Of a DNA stretch of 35,070 nucleotides, positions 23,054-31,249 are shown piece by piece. How positions within the stretch are numbered: the first letter of the stretch is position 1; every line of letters begins with the position of its first letter. Both the position numbers and the translations under genes were made by a program. Source of the stretch: Pseudomonadota bacterium (GTDB lineage: Bacteria > Pseudomonadota > Alphaproteobacteria > Rhizobiales > Xanthobacteraceae). The notes below the pieces were generated by a model. That model had not been told where the DNA came from. It searched no databases and saw only the letters and a program-made list of their open reading frames with translations. The stretch covers positions 1 to 35,070 of the forward strand of contig JAEWHT010000438.1 of assembly GCA_023387695.1 (NCBI GenBank), in the 5' to 3' direction.

Positions 23054-24703
23054 ATGAGCGACCGGCAGAACCAATACAATCTCGGCCTCGACAAGAACCC
23101 CGCCAATTACGTGCCGCTGTCGCCGCTGAGCTTCCTTGCGCGCAGTGCCGCGGTGTATCCCGATCACGTCAGCACGGTCTACGAAGGCCGCAGCTTCACG
23201 TGGGCCCAGACGCATGAGCGCTGCAAGCGCTTTGCCTCCTATCTTGCCGGCAAGGGCATCGGCGTCGGCGACACCGTGGCGGCAATGCTGCCGAACATTC
23301 CGGCGATGAATGAGGCGCATTTTGCCGTGCCGATGACCGGCGCCGTGCTCAACGCGCTCAACATCCGCCTCGATGCGCCCTCGATCGCATTCCAGCTCGA
23401 TCACGGCGGCGCCAAGATCATCCTGGTCGACCCTGAGTTTTCCGGCGTGATCACCGACGCGCTCGCGCAGATGAGTGGGCCAAAGCCGTTCGTGATCGAC
23501 GTCGACGATGCCGCCTTCAAGGGCGGCAAGCGCATCGGCGAGATCGAATACGAAACTGCTGTCGCAAAAGGCGATCCGAATTTTACGGCGATCCCGCCGA
23601 AGGACGAATGGGACGCGATCGCGCTGAGTTACACCTCGGGCACCACAGGCAATCCCAAGGGCGTCGTCACGCATCATCGCGGCGCGTATCTGAACGCCGT
23701 CAGCAACATCCTCGCCGGCAGCCTTGGCCAGCATCCGGTCTATCTCTGGACGCTGCCGATGTTCCATTGCAACGGCTGGTGCTTTCCCTGGACCCTGGCT
23801 GCGGCCGCCGGCATCAATGTCTGCCTGCGCAAGGTCGAGCCGACCAAGATCTTCGAGCTGATCAAGCAGCACGGCGTCACGCACATGTGCGGCGCGCCGA
23901 TCGTCTACAACGTGCTGATCAATGCGCCTGATGCGCCAAAGGGTAACGCGGCTCGTCGCGTCGTCGGCCTGATCGCAGGTGCGGCGCCGCCAGTTGCCGT
24001 GCTTGAAGGCGCGGAGAACATCGGCATCAAGCTCACGCATGTCTATGGCCTGACCGAAGTCTACGGCCCCGCCTCCGTCTGTGCCGAACAGCCCGGCTGG
24101 GACGAACTTCCGGCCGCCGAGCGCGCGAAGATGAAGCGCCGGCAGGGCGTGCCCTACCCGCTCGAGGAAGGTGTCACCGTCATCAATCCGCAGACCATGC
24201 AGGAAGTACCGCGCGACGGTGAGACCATCGGCGAAGTCATGTTCCGCGGCAACATCGTGATGAAGGGCTACCTGAAGAACGAGAAGGCCACGAAGGAAGC
24301 GTTCGAAGGCGGCTGGTTTCACACCGGTGATCTCGGCGTGCTCGACGCGCAAGGCTACGTCACCATCAAGGATCGCTCCAAGGATATCATCATCTCCGGC
24401 GGCGAGAACATTTCCTCCGTCGAAGTCGAGGACATCCTCTACAAGCATCCGGCTGTGCTCTTCGCCGCCGTGGTCGCAAAGCCCGATCCGAAATGGGGTG
24501 AAGTGCCCTGCGCTTTCGTCGAACTGAAGGACGGCGCGAGCGCAACCGAAGCAGATATCATCGCCTTTTGCCGCGCGCATATGAGCGGCTTCAAGAGTCC
24601 GAAGGCGGTCGTGTTCGGACCGATCCCGAAGACGTCGACGGGCAAGATCCAGAAATTCCTGCTGCGCAATGAAGTTGGCTCGGCCACGGCCATCACGGCC
24701 TGA
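23054..24703 (+). CDS. AMP-forming acyl-CoA synthetase
   Basis: A 549-residue ANL-superfamily enzyme that activates a carboxylic acid with ATP and CoA. It has the P-loop YTSGTTGNPKG (from residue 193), an aromatic-rich acid pocket MFHCNGWCFPWTLA, YGLTEVYGP (A5), GWFHTGDLG (A7), KDRSKDIIISGGENISS (A8) and the catalytic lysine of TSTGKIQKF at Lys531. By eye it is nearest to the short/medium-chain and plant-type acyl-activating enzymes, including DmdB-like ligases. Of two close ATGs (23048 and 23054), the second sits six bases after the GGAGG and is preferred. It follows the DctQM gene by 24 bases, so it likely activates the imported acid. Confidence 0.92.
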   Translation: MSDRQNQYNLGLDKNPANYVPLSPLSFLARSAAVYPDHVSTVYEGRSFTWAQTHERCKRFASYLAGKGIGVGDTVAAMLPNIPAMNEAHFAVPMTGAVLNALNIRLDAPSIAFQLDHGGAKIILVDPEFSGVITDALAQMSGPKPFVIDVDDAAFKGGKRIGEIEYETAVAKGDPNFTAIPPKDEWDAIALSYTSGTTGNPKGVVTHHRGAYLNAVSNILAGSLGQHPVYLWTLPMFHCNGWCFPWTLAAAAGINVCLRKVEPTKIFELIKQHGVTHMCGAPIVYNVLINAPDAPKGNAARRVVGLIAGAAPPVAVLEGAENIGIKLTHVYGLTEVYGPASVCAEQPGWDELPAAERAKMKRRQGVPYPLEEGVTVINPQTMQEVPRDGETIGEVMFRGNIVMKGYLKNEKATKEAFEGGWFHTGDLGVLDAQGYVTIKDRSKDIIISGGENISSVEVEDILYKHPAVLFAAVVAKPDPKWGEVPCAFVELKDGASATEADIIAFCRAHMSGFKSPKAVVFGPIPKTSTGKIQKFLLRNEVGSATAITA

Positions 24704-24936
24704 CGCGCGCGCTCTGCCGTCAGACACACGTAGAAACACGGGCTGCAACATCTACGCGTCGTCCTGAAACGATTGCGCAAGCTCGGCGACATCACGACAT
24801 CACAGGAAAAGATTGGAAAACGTTAGAGACGCATTTACGATTCTCTTCGGTCGGATTCGCTGATTCCATTTGATTCGCCGCGCGGGCTGCGCGGCCGGCG
24901 ACCGGCGCGGTTGGGGCGCTTCATGCGGTTCGTGTC

Positions 24937-26373
24937 GTGAGCACAGACGTGCGTGCGCGTCTGACGCTGCTGCTATTGACGGCCGGATTGCTGCTGCCAC
25001 GCGCAGCGGATGCCCAGTTCATGCGTGAATCCGGAGCCTTCGCCGCTTCCGAGAATTTTGGTTCTTCCGGTTCGAACGCACCTGGCGGCTTCGGCAATTT
25101 CGGCGGCGGAAACAATGTTGCTGGCGGAAACAATTTTGGTGGCACGGGTGGCGCGATGTTCGGCGCGCCGCCGCCTGCATCGGGCTTTGGTGCGCCACCC
25201 TACGGCAACGGCAACAACGGCGCTCCGCCGATGCAGCCGAACTATGGCTGGAACGGTGAGCCGCCGGGCCTGGCCGGCGCCGCCAGGTTCGGCATGCGGC
25301 AAGCGTTCGGCGGCGGCTCCATTGGCTCATCGCAGACCGAGACGGCGCAGGCCACATTCCTGGCGATGACGCAGTTCACGCAGACGCTGCTCGATCCCGC
25401 CATCGACGGGCGTGGTATGGGCCGCGCCGAGATCGACTCGGAGCTCTCCGCCTACACCGATCTCGGCAACGACCGCACGCATGGTGGTATCGGCCGCGAA
25501 GCTTATGCTGCCATTTACGGCAGGCCGTCGCTTGCGGCTCCGTACTGGAGCATCTGGGCCGCGGGCTTTGGTGGCTCCCTGACAGCGTCGGATGGCACGG
25601 GCTCGTCGGCCCGCAGCTTTGCCACCGCCGTCGGCGCCGATTATTCGTTCTCGCCGCAAACACGGATGGGCTTTGCGCTTGCTGGTGGCGGCACTGGCTT
25701 TGCCAATAATTTTTCCAGCGGGCGCTCCGATCTGTTTCAGGCGGGCGCCTTCGTCAGGCACTCCGTCGGCGCGGCCTATGTCGCGACGGCGATGGCGTAT
25801 GGCTGGCAAGCCATCACGAGCGATCATCAAGTGACGCCAGCTGGCAGCGACCAGCTCAACTCGGCTGTCAATGCCAATGCCTATTCGGGTCGCGTCGAGA
25901 GTGGCTACCGGATCGCGACGCCCTGGCTAGGCATCACGCCCTACGCGGCTGGCCAGGTCACGATGTTCCGCCTCGCCGCGAGTGCCGGCCAGCCGTCCTA
26001 CGTTGTCGATCCATCAGCTGTATCATCAAGCAGCAACAGCTTTACCGACGGCCGCAGCGAACTTGGCCTGCGGACGAGTACGTCCTTCATGCTGGCGGGC
26101 GGTCTGTTCGACCTGCGTGGGCGTGTCGCCTGGGCACATGATTTCAGCGCGACGCAGGCGGTGCCTGCTGTCTTTCAGGCGATATCAGGCCAAGGATCAA
26201 GCCAAGGCTTTGTGATCGGCACCTCGGCGCTTGCACCGAACTCAGCGCTGACCGGCGTTGCGCTTGAACTGCACGGCATAAACGGCTGGTCCGCAAGCGC
26301 AAACTTCGACAGCGAGCTGTCGAACCTGGTGCGCTCCTATACCGGCAAGGCGATTGTCCGCTACGCCTGGTGA
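24937..26373 (+). CDS. Autotransporter-domain outer-membrane protein with Gly/Asn/Phe-rich N-terminus
   Basis: A 478-residue protein with a signal peptide (hydrophobic LTLLLLTAGLLLPRAADA, cleaved near ADA) followed by a low-complexity segment at about residues 35-110 rich in Gly, Asn, Phe and Pro (GGFGNFGGGNN, GGNNFGGTGG). Within it GGCGGAAACAAT recurs at 25105 and 25123. From about 190 to the end is an autotransporter-type beta-barrel (YWSIWAAGFGGSLTASDGTG) closing with VRYAW, the aromatic end recognised by the barrel-assembly machinery. There is no large passenger domain. The start is a GTG at 24937 with a poor ribosome site; no in-frame ATG precedes the signal peptide. The function is unknown, with surface or structural roles possible. 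Confidence 0.8.
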   Translation: MSTDVRARLTLLLLTAGLLLPRAADAQFMRESGAFAASENFGSSGSNAPGGFGNFGGGNNVAGGNNFGGTGGAMFGAPPPASGFGAPPYGNGNNGAPPMQPNYGWNGEPPGLAGAARFGMRQAFGGGSIGSSQTETAQATFLAMTQFTQTLLDPAIDGRGMGRAEIDSELSAYTDLGNDRTHGGIGREAYAAIYGRPSLAAPYWSIWAAGFGGSLTASDGTGSSARSFATAVGADYSFSPQTRMGFALAGGGTGFANNFSSGRSDLFQAGAFVRHSVGAAYVATAMAYGWQAITSDHQVTPAGSDQLNSAVNANAYSGRVESGYRIATPWLGITPYAAGQVTMFRLAASAGQPSYVVDPSAVSSSSNSFTDGRSELGLRTSTSFMLAGGLFDLRGRVAWAHDFSATQAVPAVFQAISGQGSSQGFVIGTSALAPNSALTGVALELHGINGWSASANFDSELSNLVRSYTGKAIVRYAW

Positions 26374-26393
26374 TCAACCTGAGAGACACAAAC

Positions 26394-26435
26394 GAGAAAT
26401 CCCGCCCGCACGCATGACTGCAAGCGGGATTTCTC
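26394..26435. terminator. Bidirectional intrinsic terminator between convergent genes
   Basis: The perfect 12-base inverted repeat GAGAAATCCCGC (26394-26405) and GCGGGATTTCTC (26424-26435) lies between the ends of the autotransporter gene (26373) and the minus-strand TRAP binding-protein gene (26443). The AT-rich outer stem supplies T-rich ends on both strands, so it should stop both transcripts. Confidence 0.85.
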
Positions 26436-26442
26436 TTCGTCG

Positions 26443-27420
26443 CTACATCTTCTTGTAGGCGTCGACAATAGCTTGGCCGTCCGCGCCGGCCTTCTTGAGC
26501 CAGTCGGCGGTAAGCTGCTCGCCGATCTTCTGGAAACCGGCCTTTAGCGCCGGGCTCGGCGGCTCAACGGTCATGCCCTTTGCTTTGAGCTGATCGATGT
26601 ACCAATTGGCCTTGTCCTCCCAGGCCTTCCAGCCACGCGTTTCCGCTGTGGCGGCGGCCTTGAGGATCGCCTCCTGCGTCGGCTTATCGAGCGCTTCGAA
26701 CGCGGCCTTGTTGACGAAGGTGTAGTCCTTCGGAATCCAGGCCTGCACGTCATAGAAATATTTCAGAGATTCCCAGGCTTTGGAGTCATAGCCGGTGCCA
26801 CCAGACGACATGAACGAATTCACCACGCCCGTTGCGAGCGCTTGCGGCAGCTCCGCCGCCTGGATCGTTACCGACTGGGCGCCAACGAGATCGCCGATAC
26901 GCGCGGTCCCGACGTTATAGGCGCGCCATTTGAGGCCTTTCATGTCCTCGATCGAAGCGAGCGGCTTGTTGACGTAGACGCCTTGTGGCGCCCACGGCAC
27001 CGCGAACAAGAGCTTTAGGCCCTGCGCATCGAGCTTCTTTTCGATCAGTGGTTTCGACGCTTGGTATAGCTTCATCGACTGGGGGAAGCTCGTCGCCAGG
27101 AACGGCACAACGTCGATTCCGAACACTGGATCTTCGTTCTCGTGGATCGACAGCAGCAATTCGCCCATTTGCGCCTGCCCGGTCACCACGGCGCGCTTGA
27201 TGTCCGGCGCCTTGAACAGCGAGGCGTTCGGATGAACGGTGATCAGAAGCTTTCCGGAGGTTGCGGTTTCAACGTCCTTGGCGAAGGCGACCAGGTTCTC
27301 CGAGTGCGGATTGTCGATCGGATACGCCGCCGGCAGGTTCCATTTGGTCTGGGCCAGGACAGGCGTGGCGGCCAATAGCGCACCAGCGATCACTCCTGAG
27401 AGCAACAAGCGAGACGTCAT
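26443..27420 (-). CDS. TRAP transporter solute-binding protein (DctP family), system 3
   Basis: A 325-residue binding protein with a Sec signal (MTSRLLLSGVIAGALLAATPVLAQ). It has the DctP fold with GLKWRAYNVGTARIGDLVGA (carboxylate-binding Arg) and AAELPQALATGVVNSFMSSG. That sequence is unlike the ELYSALxTxxVxGxENP motif of systems 1 and 2, so the ligand class probably differs. The ATG at 27420 follows GAGGAGG and begins the signal peptide; a longer reading from 27561 overlaps dctM and is rejected. It is the last gene of the dctQ-dctM-dctP operon and ends at the bidirectional terminator. Confidence 0.92.
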   Translation of the reverse strand: MTSRLLLSGVIAGALLAATPVLAQTKWNLPAAYPIDNPHSENLVAFAKDVETATSGKLLITVHPNASLFKAPDIKRAVVTGQAQMGELLLSIHENEDPVFGIDVVPFLATSFPQSMKLYQASKPLIEKKLDAQGLKLLFAVPWAPQGVYVNKPLASIEDMKGLKWRAYNVGTARIGDLVGAQSVTIQAAELPQALATGVVNSFMSSGGTGYDSKAWESLKYFYDVQAWIPKDYTFVNKAAFEALDKPTQEAILKAAATAETRGWKAWEDKANWYIDQLKAKGMTVEPPSPALKAGFQKIGEQLTADWLKKAGADGQAIVDAYKKM

Positions 27421-27451
27421 CGAACTCCTCCTCACGGTAAAGCGCAAAACC

Positions 27452-28765
27452 TCAATCGGGGAACGCGAGCTTGGGTAGATACAAGACGATCTGCGGATAT
27501 TCGGTGATGATGAACACTGCAGCCAGCAGAAGCACGAAGAACGGGAACGCGGCGCGCGCAACGGTCAGAGTGTCACGGCCGCTCATGTTCTGGAGCACGA
27601 ACAGGTTGAAACCGACCGGCGGCGTGATCTGTGCCATCTCGACATGGATGATCAGGTAGACGCCGAACCAGACCAGATCGAGTCCGGCCTGCTTCACCAT
27701 CGGCAGCACGATCACTGCGGTCAGCACGATCATCGAGATGCCGTCGATCAGGCAGCCCAGAATGATGTACATGATGCTCAAATAGAGCGCGAGCATGCCC
27801 GGCGTAAGCTGCTGCCCCTGGACCCAGGTCGCGAGCGCCGCGGGAATGCCGGTATAGGCCATTGCAGCCGTCGTATAAGCGGCGCCCGCGAGAATGAGCA
27901 TGATCATGCAGGTCAGGCGCGTCGCGCTCATGACACTCTCGACGAAGTTCTTGCGCGTGAGCGTTTTGCTCCACCACGCGAGCAACAATGCGCCGGCAAC
28001 GCCCCATGCGGCGCATTCAGTCGCCGTTGCAAACCCAAGGACGAGCGAGAGGAAGACCGCGAGGATCAGCAACAGGCACGGTACCAGCTTGGCCGACTCA
28101 TTCAGCTTCTGCCGGAACGGCATCGGCGGGTCGCGCGGCGGGATTTTCTTCGGATTGAGCAGCGACCAGATGATGATGTAGCCGGAATAGAGAACCATGA
28201 CGAGCGCGCCTGGCAAGAAGCCGCCGAGGAACACTTGCAACACGGAGACGTTGGCCGTGACCGCATACACGACCATCGGGATCGATGGCGGGATCAGCAG
28301 ACCAAGCGTGCCGGATCCTGCCAGAGAGCCCAGACTGAGGCCCTTGTCGTAGCCTCGTCTGTCAAGCTCAGGCAGCGCGATCTTGCCGATGGTGGCACAT
28401 GTGGCGGCCGAGGATCCGGACACGGCCGCGAAGATGCCGCAGCCGATGACGTTCACATGCGTCAACCGCCCGGGCAGCCATTGCACCCAGGGCGACAGGC
28501 CGCGGAACATCTCCTCTGACAGCTTGGTCCGGAACAGGATCTCTCCCATCCAGATAAAGAGCGGCAACGCGGCCAGAGTCCAGGATGAGCTCGCGCTCCA
28601 GGTGGTGGTTGCGAGCACCGAGCCGAGCGGAAGGCTCGTGGTCAGCGCCATCGCCACGAAACCGACGAGCCCGAGCGACACCGCGATCCAGACGCCGCTT
28701 CCCAGCAGCAGGATCATCACGCCGAGCAGAACAAACGAAAGTTCGATCATGCCGAGATTGGCCAT
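27452..28765 (-). CDS. TRAP transporter large permease (DctM), system 3
   Basis: A 437-residue membrane protein with about 12-13 hydrophobic segments. DctM signatures are SGSSAATCATIGKIALPELD, LGLLIPPSIPMVVYAVTANV and the C-terminal AQITPPVGFNLFVLQNMSG. The ATG at 28765 (MANLGMIE) is used; a TTG at 28771 overlapping the dctQ stop is possible. It sits between dctQ (2-base gap) and the binding-protein gene (31 bases) in a leftward operon. Confidence 0.93.
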   Translation of the reverse strand: MANLGMIELSFVLLGVMILLLGSGVWIAVSLGLVGFVAMALTTSLPLGSVLATTTWSASSSWTLAALPLFIWMGEILFRTKLSEEMFRGLSPWVQWLPGRLTHVNVIGCGIFAAVSGSSAATCATIGKIALPELDRRGYDKGLSLGSLAGSGTLGLLIPPSIPMVVYAVTANVSVLQVFLGGFLPGALVMVLYSGYIIIWSLLNPKKIPPRDPPMPFRQKLNESAKLVPCLLLILAVFLSLVLGFATATECAAWGVAGALLLAWWSKTLTRKNFVESVMSATRLTCMIMLILAGAAYTTAAMAYTGIPAALATWVQGQQLTPGMLALYLSIMYIILGCLIDGISMIVLTAVIVLPMVKQAGLDLVWFGVYLIIHVEMAQITPPVGFNLFVLQNMSGRDTLTVARAAFPFFVLLLAAVFIITEYPQIVLYLPKLAFPD

Positions 28766-28767
28766 GG

Positions 28768-29364
28768 TCAACCCCCGCCGCCCTGTGAGATGCGCTCGAT
28801 GAACTCGTCGGGCGTCTCGTCCGGCGATCCCTTCTCATAGCTCGGCCGACGACCGCGCAGCACGCTGATCATCTCATCGATCACCGCAATTGAGAGAATG
28901 GCAAGGCCTCCGGCAAAACCGAGCTGAGGGATCCAGAGAGGAACGGCGACAACGCCCTGCGCCACGTCGTTGAAGCGCCAGGAATCATAGGCCATCTGTG
29001 CCGCGTGGCGGGTGAAGTAGAGAATGAAGATTGTCGCGATCCCGAGTGCCACGATCTCGGCCATTTGCCGGGTCCGCCCGTGCAAACGCTCCAGCAGCAG
29101 ACCGACGCGGATCATCTCGCCACGCTTGAACGTGTGAGCGAGGCCGAGAAACGCCATCGCGGCCATGCACCAGGACGCGAAATCGTCGCCGGCCGGAATG
29201 TTGATCGCGAATTGTCTGCCGACCGACATGACCATCATGATCGCGAAGATCGCAACCATGAAAACACCGGCTGCATAGCCCGCACCGAGATAGAGAAGAT
29301 CGAGCGCGCGCCGGAGCCCTCCCGGCGCTTCGATGTCGTCATGCTCCGCCAATGCGGCCCCCAA
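28768..29364 (-). CDS. TRAP transporter small permease (DctQ), system 3
   Basis: A 198-residue small permease with four hydrophobic segments. DctQ features include VMSVGRQFAINIPAGDDFAS, then AMAFLGLAHTFKRGEMIRVGLL. It has a hydrophilic N-terminus of about 25 residues and a charged C-terminal tail (RGRRPSYEKGSPDETPDEF), both longer than in the DctQ of system 1. It is the first gene of the leftward dctQMP operon, an order in which the binding protein is last rather than first. A 6+6 inverted repeat about 60 bases upstream may control it. Confidence 0.88.
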   Translation of the reverse strand: MGAALAEHDDIEAPGGLRRALDLLYLGAGYAAGVFMVAIFAIMMVMSVGRQFAINIPAGDDFASWCMAAMAFLGLAHTFKRGEMIRVGLLLERLHGRTRQMAEIVALGIATIFILYFTRHAAQMAYDSWRFNDVAQGVVAVPLWIPQLGFAGGLAILSIAVIDEMISVLRGRRPSYEKGSPDETPDEFIERISQGGGG

Positions 29365-29420
29365 TCCTCACGCGCCCCAATTCGGTGCGCAGCCGGTTCT
29401 GGCTGATTATCGCCGCCATC

Positions 29421-29439
29421 ACACGTCTGTCTTTGAGAC
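29421..29439. promoter_or_regulatory. Inverted repeat upstream of the TRAP-3 operon
   Basis: ACGTCT-N7-AGACGT is a perfect 6+6 inverted repeat located 57-75 bases upstream of the dctQ start, a normal position for a regulator site. No regulator gene lies beside this operon, so the binding protein, if any, is encoded elsewhere. The rest of the 148-base gap shows nothing I recognise. Confidence 0.35.
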
Positions 29440-29512
29440 GTTAGACCAACACGATCGGGTCTATGCAGGCAAGGAATATGCCGGTCTGCCCCGGATTTTC
29501 CTGTGGCCGGGC

Positions 29513-30310
29513 CTAAACCGTTTCGAGCCTTAAGCCGTCATGGGCCGGCACGACGCCCGCTGGCAGCTTCTGCCGGATCACCTCGTAATCGACATCGGCC
29601 GTCATGTTGGTGATGACCGCGCGCTTCGGCTTGAAGCGTTCGATCCAGGATAGCGCATCGTTGATGCTGAAATGACTGACATGCGGGGTATAGCGCAAGC
29701 CATCGACGATCCAGAGGTCGAGGTTTTCCAGGGCGCCCCAGCTCTCGCGCGGAATGTCGTTGAGATCAGGCGTATAGGCGGCGTTGCCGATCCGATAGCC
29801 GAGCGCGGGAATGTTGCCATGCTGGACCAGGAAGGCGGTCATCGTCACGACACCGCCCTTCCCGCTGATGATTTGGCTCCCGCCGGCCTCGATCGAATGC
29901 CGGTTGAGGATTGGCGGATAGTCGCTGCCCTCCGGCGAGATGAAGCAATAGGAGAACCGCGCCATGATGTCCTTCGCGGTTGACTGATTGAAATAGACCG
30001 GAATGCGCTTGCGCATATGGATGACGACTGAGCGTAGGTCGTCCATGCCGTGGGTTTGGTCGGCATGCTCATGCGTCAGGAACACCGCATCGATATGGTC
30101 GACGTCGGTCGAGATCAACTGCTCGCGCAGGTCAGGCGAGGTGTCGATCACAATGCGCGTGGTGCCGTGGTGTGATGTCTTCTCGACCAACAGCGAGCAG
30201 CGGCGACGGCGGTTCTTTGGGTTGTTGGGATCGCAGGCGCCCCAACCGAGCGCCGGGCGCGGCACGCCGGCAGAAGAGCCGCAGCCCAGGATCGTCAGCG
30301 TTAGCGTCAT
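29513..30310 (-). CDS. MBL-fold metallohydrolase, PhnP-like
   Basis: A 265-residue metallo-beta-lactamase-fold hydrolase. The metal motif is THEHADQTHGMDDLR, where the usual HxHxDH is HEHADQ, a change common in this alphaproteobacterial branch. Further ligand contexts include VIDTSPD near the start, LVQHGNIPALGY and TPHVSHFS. The closest characterised relative by architecture is PhnP, a cyclic phosphodiesterase, but no phosphonate genes are nearby and the cellular role is unproven. It follows tatD by nine bases on the same strand. That tatD-MBL order is usual next to metG in alphaproteobacteria. Confidence 0.88.
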   Translation of the reverse strand: MTLTLTILGCGSSAGVPRPALGWGACDPNNPKNRRRRCSLLVEKTSHHGTTRIVIDTSPDLREQLISTDVDHIDAVFLTHEHADQTHGMDDLRSVVIHMRKRIPVYFNQSTAKDIMARFSYCFISPEGSDYPPILNRHSIEAGGSQIISGKGGVVTMTAFLVQHGNIPALGYRIGNAAYTPDLNDIPRESWGALENLDLWIVDGLRYTPHVSHFSINDALSWIERFKPKRAVITNMTADVDYEVIRQKLPAGVVPAHDGLRLETV

Positions 30311-30319
30311 GCGGCTTCC

Positions 30320-31096
30320 TTAAGCTTTCACCTTGGAGAACAGGCGGAAGAAGTTTTCGCTGGTCTGGCGCGAGATCTCGTCGAGCGAGACCCCGCGCGT
30401 CTCGGCGAGCACCTTGGCGACCTCGACAACATAGGCCGGCTCGTTGCGCTTGCCACGGAACTTGCCCGGCGCAAGATAGGGCGAGTCCGTTTCAACCAGA
30501 ATACGGTCAGCCGGCAGCTCAGCCGCGAGCGTGCGCAGTTCATCCGACTTCTTGAAGGTCAGGATGCCCGTGAAGCCGATATAGAGCCCGAGCGACACCG
30601 CCTTCAGCGCCAGCTCGCGCCCGCCGGTGTAACAATGCAGCACGGCACGAAACGATCCCTTCGCCGCCTCCTCTTCCAGGATACGGGCGCAGTCCTCGTC
30701 CGCTTCGCGGGTGTGGATCACCAGCGGCAGACCGGTCGCGCGAGCGGCGGCGATGTGGGCACGAAAACCCCTCGCCTGGGCCTCCGGCGAGCCGTCGTCG
30801 TAAAAATAGTCTAGCCCGGCTTCGCCGAGCGCGACCACCTTGGGATGCTGCGTCAGCGCGATCAACTCGTCCGACGATATCCCGTCTTCCTCATCCGCAT
30901 TGTGCGGATGGGTACCGATCGTGCAATAAACGTCGTCGTAGCGTCCAGCGATGGCGAGAAGCTGATCGAGCTTTCGCACCCGCGTCGAGATCGTGACCAT
31001 GCGACCGATCCCGGCCGCACGGGCACGCGACACGATCCCGTCGAGATCCTCCGCGAAGTCCGGAAAATCCAGATGGCAGTGACTGTCGACGAGCAT
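30320..31096 (-). CDS. tatD: TatD-family metal-dependent DNase
   Basis: A 258-residue TIM-barrel metallohydrolase. Family signatures in order are DSHCHLDFPDF, GTHPHNAD, GEAGLDYFYDDGSPE, LVIHTREAD, LHCYTGG and VETDSPYLAP, so all metal ligands are present. TatD/YcfH proteins are 3'-5' DNases; YcfH-type members are usually found beside metG. The ATG at 31096 (MLVDSHCHLD) gives the normal family length of about 260. A reading from 31147 would add 17 unlike residues. It is followed closely by the MBL hydrolase, and upstream lies a kinase gene rather than metG. Confidence 0.93.
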   Translation of the reverse strand: MLVDSHCHLDFPDFAEDLDGIVSRARAAGIGRMVTISTRVRKLDQLLAIAGRYDDVYCTIGTHPHNADEEDGISSDELIALTQHPKVVALGEAGLDYFYDDGSPEAQARGFRAHIAAARATGLPLVIHTREADEDCARILEEEAAKGSFRAVLHCYTGGRELALKAVSLGLYIGFTGILTFKKSDELRTLAAELPADRILVETDSPYLAPGKFRGKRNEPAYVVEVAKVLAETRGVSLDEISRQTSENFFRLFSKVKA

Positions 31097-31126
31097 TCCG
31101 GTATCGCTTTCCAAAAATCCTGAGGC

Positions 31127-31142
31127 TGGCCGGGACCGGCCA
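31127..31142. promoter_or_regulatory. Palindrome upstream of tatD
   Basis: TGGCCGG-GA-CCGGCCA is a perfect 7+7 palindrome with a two-base centre, 31-46 bases before the tatD start. The centre is too small for a good RNA loop, so a DNA site is more likely if it has any role. It lies in the 153-base gap between the kinase and tatD, where an internal promoter could be. Confidence 0.3.
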
Positions 31143-31249
31143 TTCACAGGTAGGGGAAGCGTATCGGCACGTCAACGGGACCGAAAATGGCTCATTCGGC
31201 CAGTTCCGAAGCACGTCAACCCTGTGCGGAATTAAGTGTTACTGGGTGA

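Noticed and set aside
23039..24751. 570-codon minus-strand open reading opposite the acyl-CoA synthetase
   Set aside because: The plus strand carries every ANL-family motif. The antisense reading is low-complexity with no family features.
24704..24936. Repeated GACATCAC and weak stem CGTAGA/TCTACG after the acyl-CoA synthetase
   Set aside because: The repeat is only two 8-9-base copies and the stem is 6 base pairs with no T-run, so neither supports a terminator or regulatory call.
27421..27561. N-terminal extension of the TRAP-3 binding protein
   Set aside because: It overlaps the end of dctM and would bury the signal peptide. GAGGAGG directly precedes the ATG at 27420.
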